Assembly (NCBI GenBank): GCA_937919925.1
Contig: CALFOT010000055.1
Span: 47,839-111,838 of the forward strand
Reading direction: 5' to 3'
DNA: 64,000 bases
Source of the DNA: an uncultured bacterium
GTDB lineage: Bacteria > Planctomycetota > UBA1135
Part shown: piece after piece, positions 7,862 through 15,541 of the stretch
Position numbering within the stretch: position 1 is the stretch's first letter
How the letters are laid out: each line of letters starts with the position of its first letter
Notes under the pieces: generated by a model
Seen by the model: the letters and a program-made list of their open reading frames with translations, nothing else
The model's database searches: none
What the model was told of the DNA's origin: nothing
Program-made: the position numbers and the translations under genes

Positions 7862-8740
7862 ATGAACCTCAAAATTAACACAGCTACCGTGCTTGGCGCG
7901 GGTGCGATGGGCGCTGGCATTGCCCAAGTGACTGCTCAAGCTGGCATTTCCACCCGTTTGTTTGACATCCAAGAAGAGTACGCGCTGGCCGGGCTTGCGA
8001 AAATCGAGGGCATGCTAGACCGAGGGGTCAGCCGTGGCAAAGTTTCGCTCGAGCAACGTGCTGCTGTACTGGCAAAGTTGCAGCCGTGCTGGGATTTAGA
8101 GTTAGCCTTGGAAGCGGCTGATTTGGTGATTGAAGCCGTTCCTGAGCGTTTGGACCTCAAATTGGAGATTTTTGCGCAGGTCAGTGGTTTGGTCAAAACA
8201 GAAACCATCATCGCCACCAACACATCTTCTATTTCCATCACAAAGTTGGCGCAGGCGGTACAAAACCCGGCACGCTTTCTAGGCTTGCACTTTTTTAATC
8301 CACCACCATTTATGCCGTTGCTGGAAGTGGTCTACGGGCAAGAAACGAGTCAAGAAACACTGGATTCCGCGCTCGCTCTAAGTGTCCGTTTGGGTAAAGA
8401 AGCAATCGTGGTCCGCGATTCACCAGGTTTTGCATCTTCGCGTCTAGGCGTGGCCATCGGGTTGGAGGCGATTCGCATGCTGGAAGAGGGGGTGGCGTCG
8501 GCAGCGGATATTGATAAGGCCATGGAATTGGGCTACCGCTTTCCCATGGGGCCATTGAAGTTGACGGATTTAATTGGCATTGATGTGCGGCTGGATATTG
8601 CCACCTATTTGGATGCCAATCTGCCTGGAGATCGCTTTCAGATCCCGGAATTGATGCGCACGATGGTCGCCGAGGGCAAGTTTGGAAAGAAAACCGGCCA
8701 GGGTTTTTACACCTGGGTGGATGGCGAAGCGGTTTCCTGA
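7862..8740 (+). CDS. 3-hydroxyacyl-CoA dehydrogenase (3-hydroxybutyryl/3-hydroxyadipyl-CoA type)
   Basis: 292 residues. The Rossmann motif 'VLGAGAMGAGIA' binds NAD(P), followed by 'TNTSSISI', 'GLHFFNPPP' with the catalytic His, and a C-terminal helical domain ending 'GRKxG'-like 'GKKTGQGFYTW'. It oxidises 3-hydroxyacyl-CoA to 3-oxoacyl-CoA. ATG 7862 fits the family start; a CATTCT element lies 9 nt upstream. It sits just before boxC-boxB-boxD with a 97-nt gap. In the box pathway a 3-hydroxyadipyl-CoA dehydrogenase (PaaH role) is needed after ring cleavage, so that is its likely job here. A general butyryl/beta-oxidation role is possible. Confidence 0.88.
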   Translation: MNLKINTATVLGAGAMGAGIAQVTAQAGISTRLFDIQEEYALAGLAKIEGMLDRGVSRGKVSLEQRAAVLAKLQPCWDLELALEAADLVIEAVPERLDLKLEIFAQVSGLVKTETIIATNTSSISITKLAQAVQNPARFLGLHFFNPPPFMPLLEVVYGQETSQETLDSALALSVRLGKEAIVVRDSPGFASSRLGVAIGLEAIRMLEEGVASAADIDKAMELGYRFPMGPLKLTDLIGIDVRLDIATYLDANLPGDRFQIPELMRTMVAEGKFGKKTGQGFYTWVDGEAVS

Positions 8741-8802
8741 AAAGCTGGATTTCAGAGCACCAAACGGTCTTTAAAATAATAAAAACAAAAACGAGGAAAT
8801 AC

Positions 8803-8830
8803 TTGCCAGCTCCGTAAATCACGGCATACT
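8803..8830 (+). promoter_or_regulatory. Promoter of boxC-boxB-boxD
   Basis: TTGCCA (8803-8808) and CATACT (8825-8830) with a 16-nt spacer lie 7 nt before boxC ATG 8838. No Shine-Dalgarno sequence fits between box and start, so the mRNA should be leaderless. It is preceded by an A/T-rich stretch (8770-8790) that could act as an UP element. Confidence 0.5.
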
Positions 8831-8837
8831 CTTCGGT

Positions 8838-10481
8838 ATGGAACTCACTTCCCCGGCCCCTGAGGTCATTTGTTTCGAGACCCATCCTGATCGCTACAAG
8901 CATCTGCAGCTAGAAGTGGATGGTCCTGTCGCGCGCATTTTGCTCGATATTCAGGAGAATGAGGGTTTGCGCCCCGGTTACGCCCTCAAATTAAACTCCT
9001 ACGATTTGAGCGTTGATATCGAACTCGCGGACGTGGTCCAACGTCTGCGTTTTGAGCATCCAGAAGTTGGTTGTGTGATTGTGACCAGCGGTCAAGAAGG
9101 CGTGTTTAGTTCGGGGGCCAATATTTTTATGCTTGGCGCGAGCACTCATGCCCACAAAGTGAACTTCTGTAAGTTCACCAACGAAACCCGTATGTCCATC
9201 GAAGACGCCACCGCGAATTCGGGCCAGATTTATATAGCTGCACTCAACGGGGTCGCTTCGGGTGGTGGTTATGAACTGCCGCAAGCTTGCGCAGAAATCT
9301 ATCTAGTCGACGACCGGCGCAGTGCTGTGTCCCTTCCGGAAATCCCTTACTTGGGCGTTTTACCTGGTACCGGCGGCTTAACCCGCTTGGTAGATAAACG
9401 CCATGTACGTCGCGATATCGCCGATGTATTTGTGACTTTGGCCGAAGGCGTCAAAGGCAAACGCGCGGTGGAGTGGGGCTTGGTGGATGGCGTTTTCCCT
9501 ACGTCGAAATTCAAAGAATCCGTGTACGCACGCGCGGTAGAAGTGGCCAATGGCGGCCATCCGCAACGCCAGGGTGTGCAGCTCGAAGCTTTGGAACCAG
9601 TCGCCAGTGACAACCGCTTGGACTACCGCCATGTAGCCATGGAAGTTTCTGCGGATGGTCGTACCGCCACTCTAGAAATCACGGTTCCGGATAGTGTGCC
9701 GGCCATGCCTGCTACTTGCTCGGAACTTGGATCGGAGTGGTTTCCGCTGCGTGCCTTCCGCGAACTTGATGATGCCTTACTGCGTTTGCGCTTGAACTAT
9801 CCACTAGTGGGCTTGCTGCTCTTCAAAACCCGAGGTCATGCGGCTTCGATGGTAGCGTTTGATGAGCAGCTCGATCAGCATTCCGCAGATTGGTTTGTCC
9901 ATGAGGTTCGTTTGTTTATCAAACGGACACTCAAGCGTGTTGACTACATGGCAAAATCGATGTTTGCCATCGTCGATCAAGGTAGCTGCTTCGTGGGCAC
10001 TCTGTATGAACTGGTACTCGCTGCTGACCGCAGCTACATGCTGGAAGAAGAGGGCGTCACCTTTATGTTGACGCCGCTGAACGCTGGTGCTTATCCGATG
10101 GGAAACGGCCTCACACGGATGCAAACGCGCTTTGTTTGGGATCCAGCACTCGCGCAAGAACGCGCCAGTTTGCGCCATGCAATCGCTGCGCAAGAGGCTG
10201 CAGAACTTGGCTTGATTACCGTTGCTGCGGATGAAATCGATTGGGAAGATGAAGTACGTCTTGCCATCGAAGAACGGATTAGCCTTTCTCCAGATTCTCT
10301 CACCGGCATGGAAGCGAGCATTCGCTTTGCAGGTCCAGAGACCCTCGAAACAAAAATCTTCGGCCGTCTGACCGCGTGGCAGAACTGGATTTTCCAACGC
10401 CCGAACGCGGTCGGACCGAAAGGTGCATTAAGCCTTTACGGTCGCCCAGAATCCCCTGAGTTCGACTTCAACCGCACCTAA
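8838..10481 (+). CDS. boxC: Benzoyl-CoA-dihydrodiol lyase (2,3-epoxybenzoyl-CoA dihydrolase) BoxC
   Basis: 547 residues, the usual BoxC length, with two crotonase-like halves. The N-terminal half holds 'GVFSSGANIFMLG' and 'ALNGVASGGGYELPQACAE'; the C-terminal half holds 'DQGSCFVGTLYELVLAADR'. BoxC hydrolytically opens the non-aromatic ring of 2,3-epoxybenzoyl-CoA to 3,4-dehydroadipyl-CoA semialdehyde with release of formate. It is followed 3 nt later by boxB, its direct supplier of substrate, and then by the semialdehyde dehydrogenase, so the assignment is well supported by context. Cytoplasmic. Confidence 0.93.
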   Translation: MELTSPAPEVICFETHPDRYKHLQLEVDGPVARILLDIQENEGLRPGYALKLNSYDLSVDIELADVVQRLRFEHPEVGCVIVTSGQEGVFSSGANIFMLGASTHAHKVNFCKFTNETRMSIEDATANSGQIYIAALNGVASGGGYELPQACAEIYLVDDRRSAVSLPEIPYLGVLPGTGGLTRLVDKRHVRRDIADVFVTLAEGVKGKRAVEWGLVDGVFPTSKFKESVYARAVEVANGGHPQRQGVQLEALEPVASDNRLDYRHVAMEVSADGRTATLEITVPDSVPAMPATCSELGSEWFPLRAFRELDDALLRLRLNYPLVGLLLFKTRGHAASMVAFDEQLDQHSADWFVHEVRLFIKRTLKRVDYMAKSMFAIVDQGSCFVGTLYELVLAADRSYMLEEEGVTFMLTPLNAGAYPMGNGLTRMQTRFVWDPALAQERASLRHAIAAQEAAELGLITVAADEIDWEDEVRLAIEERISLSPDSLTGMEASIRFAGPETLETKIFGRLTAWQNWIFQRPNAVGPKGALSLYGRPESPEFDFNRT

Positions 10482-10484
10482 ATC

Positions 10485-11906
10485 ATGGCTATCTCTTACG
10501 ATAAAATCCCCAATAACGTAGACCTCAGTAGCAACCGCAAGTTGCAAAAAGCACTGGAAGCCTGGCAGCCGAGTTTCCTGGAGTGGTGGCAAGACATGGG
10601 GCCGGAAGGTTTCCAGCAAGATGAGATTTACTTGCGCACCGCAATCAGTGTGGAAACCAACGGTTGGGCAAACTTCGGGTATGTAAAAATGCCGGACTAC
10701 CGCTGGGGTATTTTTTTGGCACCGCCCGAAAAGAACCGCAAAATTGGTTTCGGCGATAACGCTGAGATGGATGTTTGGAACCAGGTTCCTGGCGAGTTTC
10801 GCAAAGAACTACGCCGCATCATCGTAACCCAATGCGATACCGAGCCAGCCTCTGTGGAACAGCAGCGCTTACTCGGCAAGTGTGCACCCAGTCTTTACGA
10901 TATGCGTAACCTTTTTCAGGTGAATGTGGAAGAAGGCCGTCACTTGTGGGCGATGGTACACATCCTGCATGAGTTCTTCGGCCGCGATGGGCGTGAGGAA
11001 GCGGAAGAGATGTTGTTTCGGCGTTCCGGCAACCCCGATTCGCCGCGTATCCTCGAAGCTTTCAACAAGCCAATCGAAGACTGGCTAGCGTTTTTCTGCT
11101 TTACCATGTTCACCGATCGTGACGGCAAATTTCAGCTCGCCGCACTAGCAGAAAGTGGCTTCGACCCGCTTGCGCGCGCCACCAAGTTTATGCTCACGGA
11201 AGAGGCTCATCACTTGTTTGTAGGCGAGACTGGCGTGGGTCGCGTCATCAAGCGTACCTGTGAAATCCTCGCTGAGGATCCGCACGGGGAAGTGAAAAAG
11301 CATGGCGGCATCCCGCTAGAGATTATTCAGAAGTACATCAACGAATGGTATAGCGCTTCCCTCGACTTGTTCGGTGGAGAAGATAGCTCCAATGCCGCGA
11401 ACTACTTTGGTTCTGGCTTGAAGGGACGTTACCAGGAGATGAACCCTAGGCGCTTCACCGAGCACTCCGCACTCGAAGGGTGTTATGAGTTAGATTGGCT
11501 AGAAGATGGCAAAATGGGCAGCCATGAAATCCCCATGCGCCGCGCCATGAACCTCGTGCTGCGCGATGCGTATCGGGATGATTGCATCAAATCGCTGACT
11601 CGCTGGAATAAGATCATGGAAAGTGCGGGCCGCGAGGAACGGTTTTACTTGCCATCGCAGCGCTTCAACCGAGGCATTGGAGTTTACGCCAAGCAGAGTT
11701 TTGATCCCCATGGCGAACTCATGGAGGATAAAGCTTACTGGGCCAAACATGTAGAGTGGCTCCCCACTCACCAGGATTTGGAATACGTCAAGTCTTTGAT
11801 GGTATCGGTCACCGAGCCAGGCAAGTTTGCTGGTTGGATTGCCCCTCCCGCAAAAGGTCTCAACGGTCAAGAAATTGCGTTCGAATACGTCAAGTTCCAC
11901 GGTTAA
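10485..11906 (+). CDS. boxB: Benzoyl-CoA 2,3-epoxidase, oxygenase subunit BoxB
   Basis: 473 residues, typical for BoxB. The class I di-iron carboxylate ligands are all visible: Glu120, Glu150 and His153 in 'EEGRHLW', Asp211, Glu240 and His243 in 'EEAHHLF'. These are the positions I recall from the Azoarcus enzyme structure. It epoxidises benzoyl-CoA with O2 and electrons from the reductase BoxA. No boxA is present in the window, so the electron donor must be encoded elsewhere or be replaced by another reductase. The gene lies 3 nt after boxC with no Shine-Dalgarno sequence, implying translational coupling. Confidence 0.95.
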   Translation: MAISYDKIPNNVDLSSNRKLQKALEAWQPSFLEWWQDMGPEGFQQDEIYLRTAISVETNGWANFGYVKMPDYRWGIFLAPPEKNRKIGFGDNAEMDVWNQVPGEFRKELRRIIVTQCDTEPASVEQQRLLGKCAPSLYDMRNLFQVNVEEGRHLWAMVHILHEFFGRDGREEAEEMLFRRSGNPDSPRILEAFNKPIEDWLAFFCFTMFTDRDGKFQLAALAESGFDPLARATKFMLTEEAHHLFVGETGVGRVIKRTCEILAEDPHGEVKKHGGIPLEIIQKYINEWYSASLDLFGGEDSSNAANYFGSGLKGRYQEMNPRRFTEHSALEGCYELDWLEDGKMGSHEIPMRRAMNLVLRDAYRDDCIKSLTRWNKIMESAGREERFYLPSQRFNRGIGVYAKQSFDPHGELMEDKAYWAKHVEWLPTHQDLEYVKSLMVSVTEPGKFAGWIAPPAKGLNGQEIAFEYVKFHG

Positions 11907-11915
11907 AAATTCATC

Positions 11916-13487
11916 ATGTTGAAACGCTTAAGGAGCCACGTTTGTGGCGCGTGGTTTGAAGGTAATGGCACTGCCGTGGAGGTCTTTGACCCAACCACCG
12001 GCGTAGCGATTGCTGCGGTGAACAATAGTGGTCTCGATTTCGCGGCTGCCTTACAGTACGCGCGTGAAACCGGAGGCCCGGTATTGCGCGCCATGACTTT
12101 TGCCCAGCGCGGCGAGTTATTGATGGCGATTGCCGCAGCTTGGCACGAATTTCGTGACGAACTTTTGGCGCTCAGCACAGTCTCTGGGGGCAACACCCGC
12201 GGTGATGCCAAATTCGATTTGGATGGGGCTACCGGCACTCTTTCCGCTTATGCGAAGATGGGTGCCAAACTTGGAGAGGCGCGGTTTTTAATCGACGGCC
12301 CGCCCATTCGTTTATCGCGTAGCCCGCGTTTTGTCGGCCGTCATGTGCGCATGCCACGTGTGGGCGTTGCGATTCACATCAACGCTTTTAATTTTCCAGC
12401 ATGGGGCATGGCTGAGAAAATGGCGGCAGCCATTCTGGGTGGTATGCCGGTGGTTACGAAGGCCGCTACGAGTACGGCGGTTTTGGCCGAGCGCCTAGTG
12501 GAAATCTTGGTTGAGAAAGAGGTCGTGCCTCCAGGTGTGTTCAGTTTGATCTGCGGCTCTGCAGGAGACATGCTGCAGCACGTCACCACTCAAGATGTGG
12601 TTGCTTTCACGGGTTCCGCAGCTACCGGGTGTCGCATTCGTTCTGGCGCCGCGGTCATCGAAAAATCGGTGCGCGTCAATGTGGAGGCCGACAGCCTCAA
12701 CTCCGCAGTTCTTGGTCCTGACGTGAAGCGTGCCAGCGAAACGTGGGATTTGTTCATCCGCGAAGTGTGCACCGACATGACTCAAAAAGCGGGGCAGAAG
12801 TGTACTGCGATGCGGCGCATTTTCGTTCCGGTGGACAAGATGGATGCCGTTCGGGAGGATTTAATTGAGGCCATCACCAACGTGAAGGTGGGGAATCCGT
12901 CTTCTCGCGGGGTGCGGATGGGACCACTGGCCTCCCAGGCGCAACTTGCAGATATCACCGCTGGCATTGAGGAATTGCAGACGGTTGCAGAGATCGTCTG
13001 CGGCGCGCTTGGTCCTGGAGAGTTGGTGGATGCCGAGGCAAGCGCGGGTTACTTTCAGCAGCCGGTGCTTCTGCAAGTCAAAGACTCGGCTGCTGCGGCC
13101 ATCGTGCATACGCGCGAAGTCTTTGGTCCCGTGCAAACCATCCTGCCTTACTCCGGCGCAGCCGCCCATGCGGCAGCCTTGTTGAACCTCGGCGATGGCG
13201 GCCTGGTGGCTTCTGTTTACTCCGATCATCGCGATTTTGCCGCCGAACTCGCCCTTGCCGTCGCTCCGTACAACGGACGTTTGAACTTTGGCAGCAAAAA
13301 GGTTGCCGAGTTTTCGATGGGACCGGGTGCGGTGCTGCCTACTCTCATTCACGGCGGCCCCGGCAGGGCCGGAGCTGGTGAAGAATTGGGTGGCCTACGG
13401 GGCTTGTCTTTTTACATGCAGCGCACGGCTCTGCAAGGAGATGAACCGCTCCTGGCACACTTGCTCGCAGACGGTGTAGAAATTTAG
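11916..13487 (+). CDS. boxD: 3,4-dehydroadipyl-CoA semialdehyde dehydrogenase (BoxD / PaaZ-N-like ALDH)
   Basis: 523 residues of the aldehyde dehydrogenase superfamily. The catalytic Cys296 is in 'KAGQKCTAMRR' and the general base Glu257 in 'NVEADSLN'; the NADP-binding turn is 'FTGSAATG'. Numbering and sequence style fit the PaaZ N-terminal domain/BoxD subfamily, and the hydratase (MaoC) domain of full PaaZ is absent, as expected for a stand-alone BoxD. It would oxidise the BoxC product to 3,4-dehydroadipyl-CoA. It starts 9 nt after boxB and ends the operon. Confidence 0.85.
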   Translation: MLKRLRSHVCGAWFEGNGTAVEVFDPTTGVAIAAVNNSGLDFAAALQYARETGGPVLRAMTFAQRGELLMAIAAAWHEFRDELLALSTVSGGNTRGDAKFDLDGATGTLSAYAKMGAKLGEARFLIDGPPIRLSRSPRFVGRHVRMPRVGVAIHINAFNFPAWGMAEKMAAAILGGMPVVTKAATSTAVLAERLVEILVEKEVVPPGVFSLICGSAGDMLQHVTTQDVVAFTGSAATGCRIRSGAAVIEKSVRVNVEADSLNSAVLGPDVKRASETWDLFIREVCTDMTQKAGQKCTAMRRIFVPVDKMDAVREDLIEAITNVKVGNPSSRGVRMGPLASQAQLADITAGIEELQTVAEIVCGALGPGELVDAEASAGYFQQPVLLQVKDSAAAAIVHTREVFGPVQTILPYSGAAAHAAALLNLGDGGLVASVYSDHRDFAAELALAVAPYNGRLNFGSKKVAEFSMGPGAVLPTLIHGGPGRAGAGEELGGLRGLSFYMQRTALQGDEPLLAHLLADGVEI

Positions 13488-13523
13488 GATTTACTCTTAG
13501 CCTACTCTCGACCCCACTTTTGC

Positions 13524-13529
13524 TAGAAT
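13524..13529 (+). promoter_or_regulatory. -10 box before mscS
   Basis: TAGAAT in the context TTTTGCTAGAAT lies 7 nt before ATG 13537; no good -35 at the normal distance and no Shine-Dalgarno sequence. Leaderless start predicted. Confidence 0.4.
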
Positions 13530-13536
13530 AAACATC

Positions 13537-14439
13537 ATGTTTTCGAGCCTTCTCCCACTGTTCCAAGAAGTTGCCACCGCCGCCGCTAGTGACGCCGAGA
13601 GCGCCGAAAACTCCGCCGTAGAAGGCGCGAGTGCAGTGGTCTCCAGCATCAAAGACATGGCCCAGGCACACTGGATGGACGCCCTGACGGTGGTGGTCCT
13701 GTTCTTCGTCATGACCATCCTCGCCAGTTGGGTGAACCGCCTCATTTTCGGTGTTTGTAAAAAAGCCAAGATTGAAGATACGCTGTCTCACTTTTTCGGC
13801 AAGCTAGGTCGTAGCGTGGTGCTGATCGTCGGAGTCATGGTCATTCTTGGCAAGTTTGGCATCGAAACGAGTAGCTTTGCGGCCATCTTGGCGGCTATGG
13901 GTTTTGCCGTCGGCATGGCTATGCAAGGCACCCTTGGCAACTTTGCTTCTGGCGTGCTGCTACTGATCTTCCGCCCCTTCAAAGTGGGGGATGTCGTGAA
14001 TGCAGCTGGGGTCATCGGCAAAGTCATTTTGATCGACTTATTCACCACGGTGTTGGACACCCCCGATAACCGTCGCATCATTGTGCCCAACGGCGCGATT
14101 TTTGGCGGCACGATTGAGAACATCTCCTTTCATAAAACGCGCCGCATAGAGATTTCCGTCGGCACGGCTTACAACGCTGATTTGGATAAGGTGCGCGCAG
14201 TCCTAGATCAGGCTGCGGCGCAACTCAAAACACGCATTGCGGATCCTGGCCACCAGATTGTGCTTGCCAGTCTTGGTGAAAGCTGCATTGATTGGAAGGT
14301 TCGCGTGTGGTGTGCTGCTGCGGATTACTTCCCGTGCTTAGAGGAAACCACGCGCGCGGTGAAGTATGCATTGGATGAAGCAGGAGTTTCCATCCCTTAC
14401 CCACAGATGGATGTCCATCTCAACAAGCTCGAAGCCTAA
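13537..14439 (+). CDS. Small-conductance mechanosensitive channel, MscS family
   Basis: 300 residues. After an Ala/Glu-rich N-terminus there are about three membrane helices: 'VVVLFFVMTILASWV', 'VVLIVGVMVILG' and the Gly/Ala-rich pore helix 'AAMGFAVGMAMQGTLGN'. These are followed by the beta domain ('PFKVGDVVNAAG', 'IIVPNGAIFGG') and the C-terminal alpha-beta vestibule. It releases solutes on hypo-osmotic shock; inner membrane heptamer by family. It has its own TAGAAT box, so is probably independent of the box genes. Confidence 0.92.
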   Translation: MFSSLLPLFQEVATAAASDAESAENSAVEGASAVVSSIKDMAQAHWMDALTVVVLFFVMTILASWVNRLIFGVCKKAKIEDTLSHFFGKLGRSVVLIVGVMVILGKFGIETSSFAAILAAMGFAVGMAMQGTLGNFASGVLLLIFRPFKVGDVVNAAGVIGKVILIDLFTTVLDTPDNRRIIVPNGAIFGGTIENISFHKTRRIEISVGTAYNADLDKVRAVLDQAAAQLKTRIADPGHQIVLASLGESCIDWKVRVWCAAADYFPCLEETTRAVKYALDEAGVSIPYPQMDVHLNKLEA

Positions 14440-14448
14440 GTGTAGCGC

Positions 14449-14712
14449 ATGACTGCCATCCAAATCTTGCTTACTTGGGTGGCGGTCCTGTCGATTGGCG
14501 CCTTCCTGGCCTTTGGGCTAGATAAAAAACTGGCCAGCAAAGACAAGCATCGGGTTCCCGAGCGGGTGCTGCTGACGTGGTCCATCCTTGGTGGTGCACC
14601 TGGCAGCCTGCTTGCCATGTTCGCCTTCCGGCATAAAATTCGCTTCCCTACATTTTGGTTGGTTCAGCTTGCTGCGCTTGGATTGTGGGGCTGGACTCTT
14701 TATCAACTTTAG
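14449..14712 (+). CDS. DUF1294 small membrane protein
   Basis: 87 residues with three hydrophobic segments and the DUF1294 pattern: 'FLAFGLDKKLA', 'RVPERVLLTWSILGGAPGSL', then 'FRHKIRFPTFWL'. Function unknown; inner membrane. It follows mscS by 9 nt and is probably co-transcribed. Confidence 0.85.
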   Translation: MTAIQILLTWVAVLSIGAFLAFGLDKKLASKDKHRVPERVLLTWSILGGAPGSLLAMFAFRHKIRFPTFWLVQLAALGLWGWTLYQL

Positions 14713-14721
14713 TTGCGCAAC

Positions 14722-15504
14722 CTATTGGCCGAGGACTGCACGACTGCGGCGCGCTGGGTCTTGGCGGTAAAACTTCTCCAGTAACGCATAGAGTCGCGGT
14801 TCATGCGCTTCCATTTTAACGGCCAGCTCAAAAAAGCATTCGCTCGCCGTGGCGAAAAATTCCGCAGGATTGGTGGCGGCGTAGGCATCAAAAATTTGGG
14901 GGCGTCCAGCTTGGAGGTTTTGCAGATATTGCTCATAGGCAGCGAGGAATGCCGCACGCCAACCATTCTTTTCATGATCCTGAGTAAGCGGCGGGATACC
15001 ATCGGTGACGCCATCGAGCATATCCAGCTTATGTGCGAATTCATGAAACACCGTATTTTGCCCATCGTTGGCATTGCGTCCCCCTTGGTAGGCCGCATCC
15101 CATGCCAAGATGACTGGTCCACCTGGCCAGGCCTCGCCTAGGTTGGCCGATTCGAGGTCGACTACGATGCCATCAGGCCGTCGCCAGGTACTGCCGTGTT
15201 TAAAAGTAGATGGGTACACCAAGATGGTGCGCACCCGCTGGTAGAAATCATGATGTAAGTTGAGAATCAACAAGCATGCTTGGGCTGCAATGATCACGCG
15301 GATCTTGTCGGAGATAAGTTGGCCACCACAGCCTTCGAAGTGTTTTTCTTCGATAAAGACCCGCGTCAAACCCTCCAGGCGCTTGCGGTCCGCGGCGGGC
15401 AAATCAAACAATACGGGCAGGAAATCCAGCCAGTAACACGATTCTTCACTCAGCCCTTCCCGCAAGAAGCGCTTGCGGCGGATGCGGTGCAGCCAACGAA
15501 ACAT
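14722..15504 (-). CDS. MtfA-like zinc-dependent peptidase
   Basis: 260 residues from ATG 15504. The start is chosen because the family N-terminus begins near 'RIRRKRF' and because TAAACT (15515-15510) sits 5 nt upstream. The gluzincin motif 'HEFAHKLDML' (around residue 150) provides HExxH, with a downstream Glu in 'NPAEFFATASECFFE'. In E. coli MtfA binds the Mlc repressor and has aminopeptidase activity; no Mlc is seen here, so only the peptidase fold is supported. It lies downstream of the transglutaminase operon with its own likely promoter. Confidence 0.85.
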   Translation of the reverse strand: MFRWLHRIRRKRFLREGLSEESCYWLDFLPVLFDLPAADRKRLEGLTRVFIEEKHFEGCGGQLISDKIRVIIAAQACLLILNLHHDFYQRVRTILVYPSTFKHGSTWRRPDGIVVDLESANLGEAWPGGPVILAWDAAYQGGRNANDGQNTVFHEFAHKLDMLDGVTDGIPPLTQDHEKNGWRAAFLAAYEQYLQNLQAGRPQIFDAYAATNPAEFFATASECFFELAVKMEAHEPRLYALLEKFYRQDPARRSRAVLGQ

Positions 15505-15541
15505 GCCAGAGTTTAGAAGGCCCGCATGGGTGTGTCCCTGG

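Noticed and set aside
8738..8757. CTGAAA / TTTCAG inverted repeat after the 3-hydroxyacyl-CoA dehydrogenase gene
   Set aside because: A 6-bp A/T-rich stem without a T-run is too weak to call a terminator.
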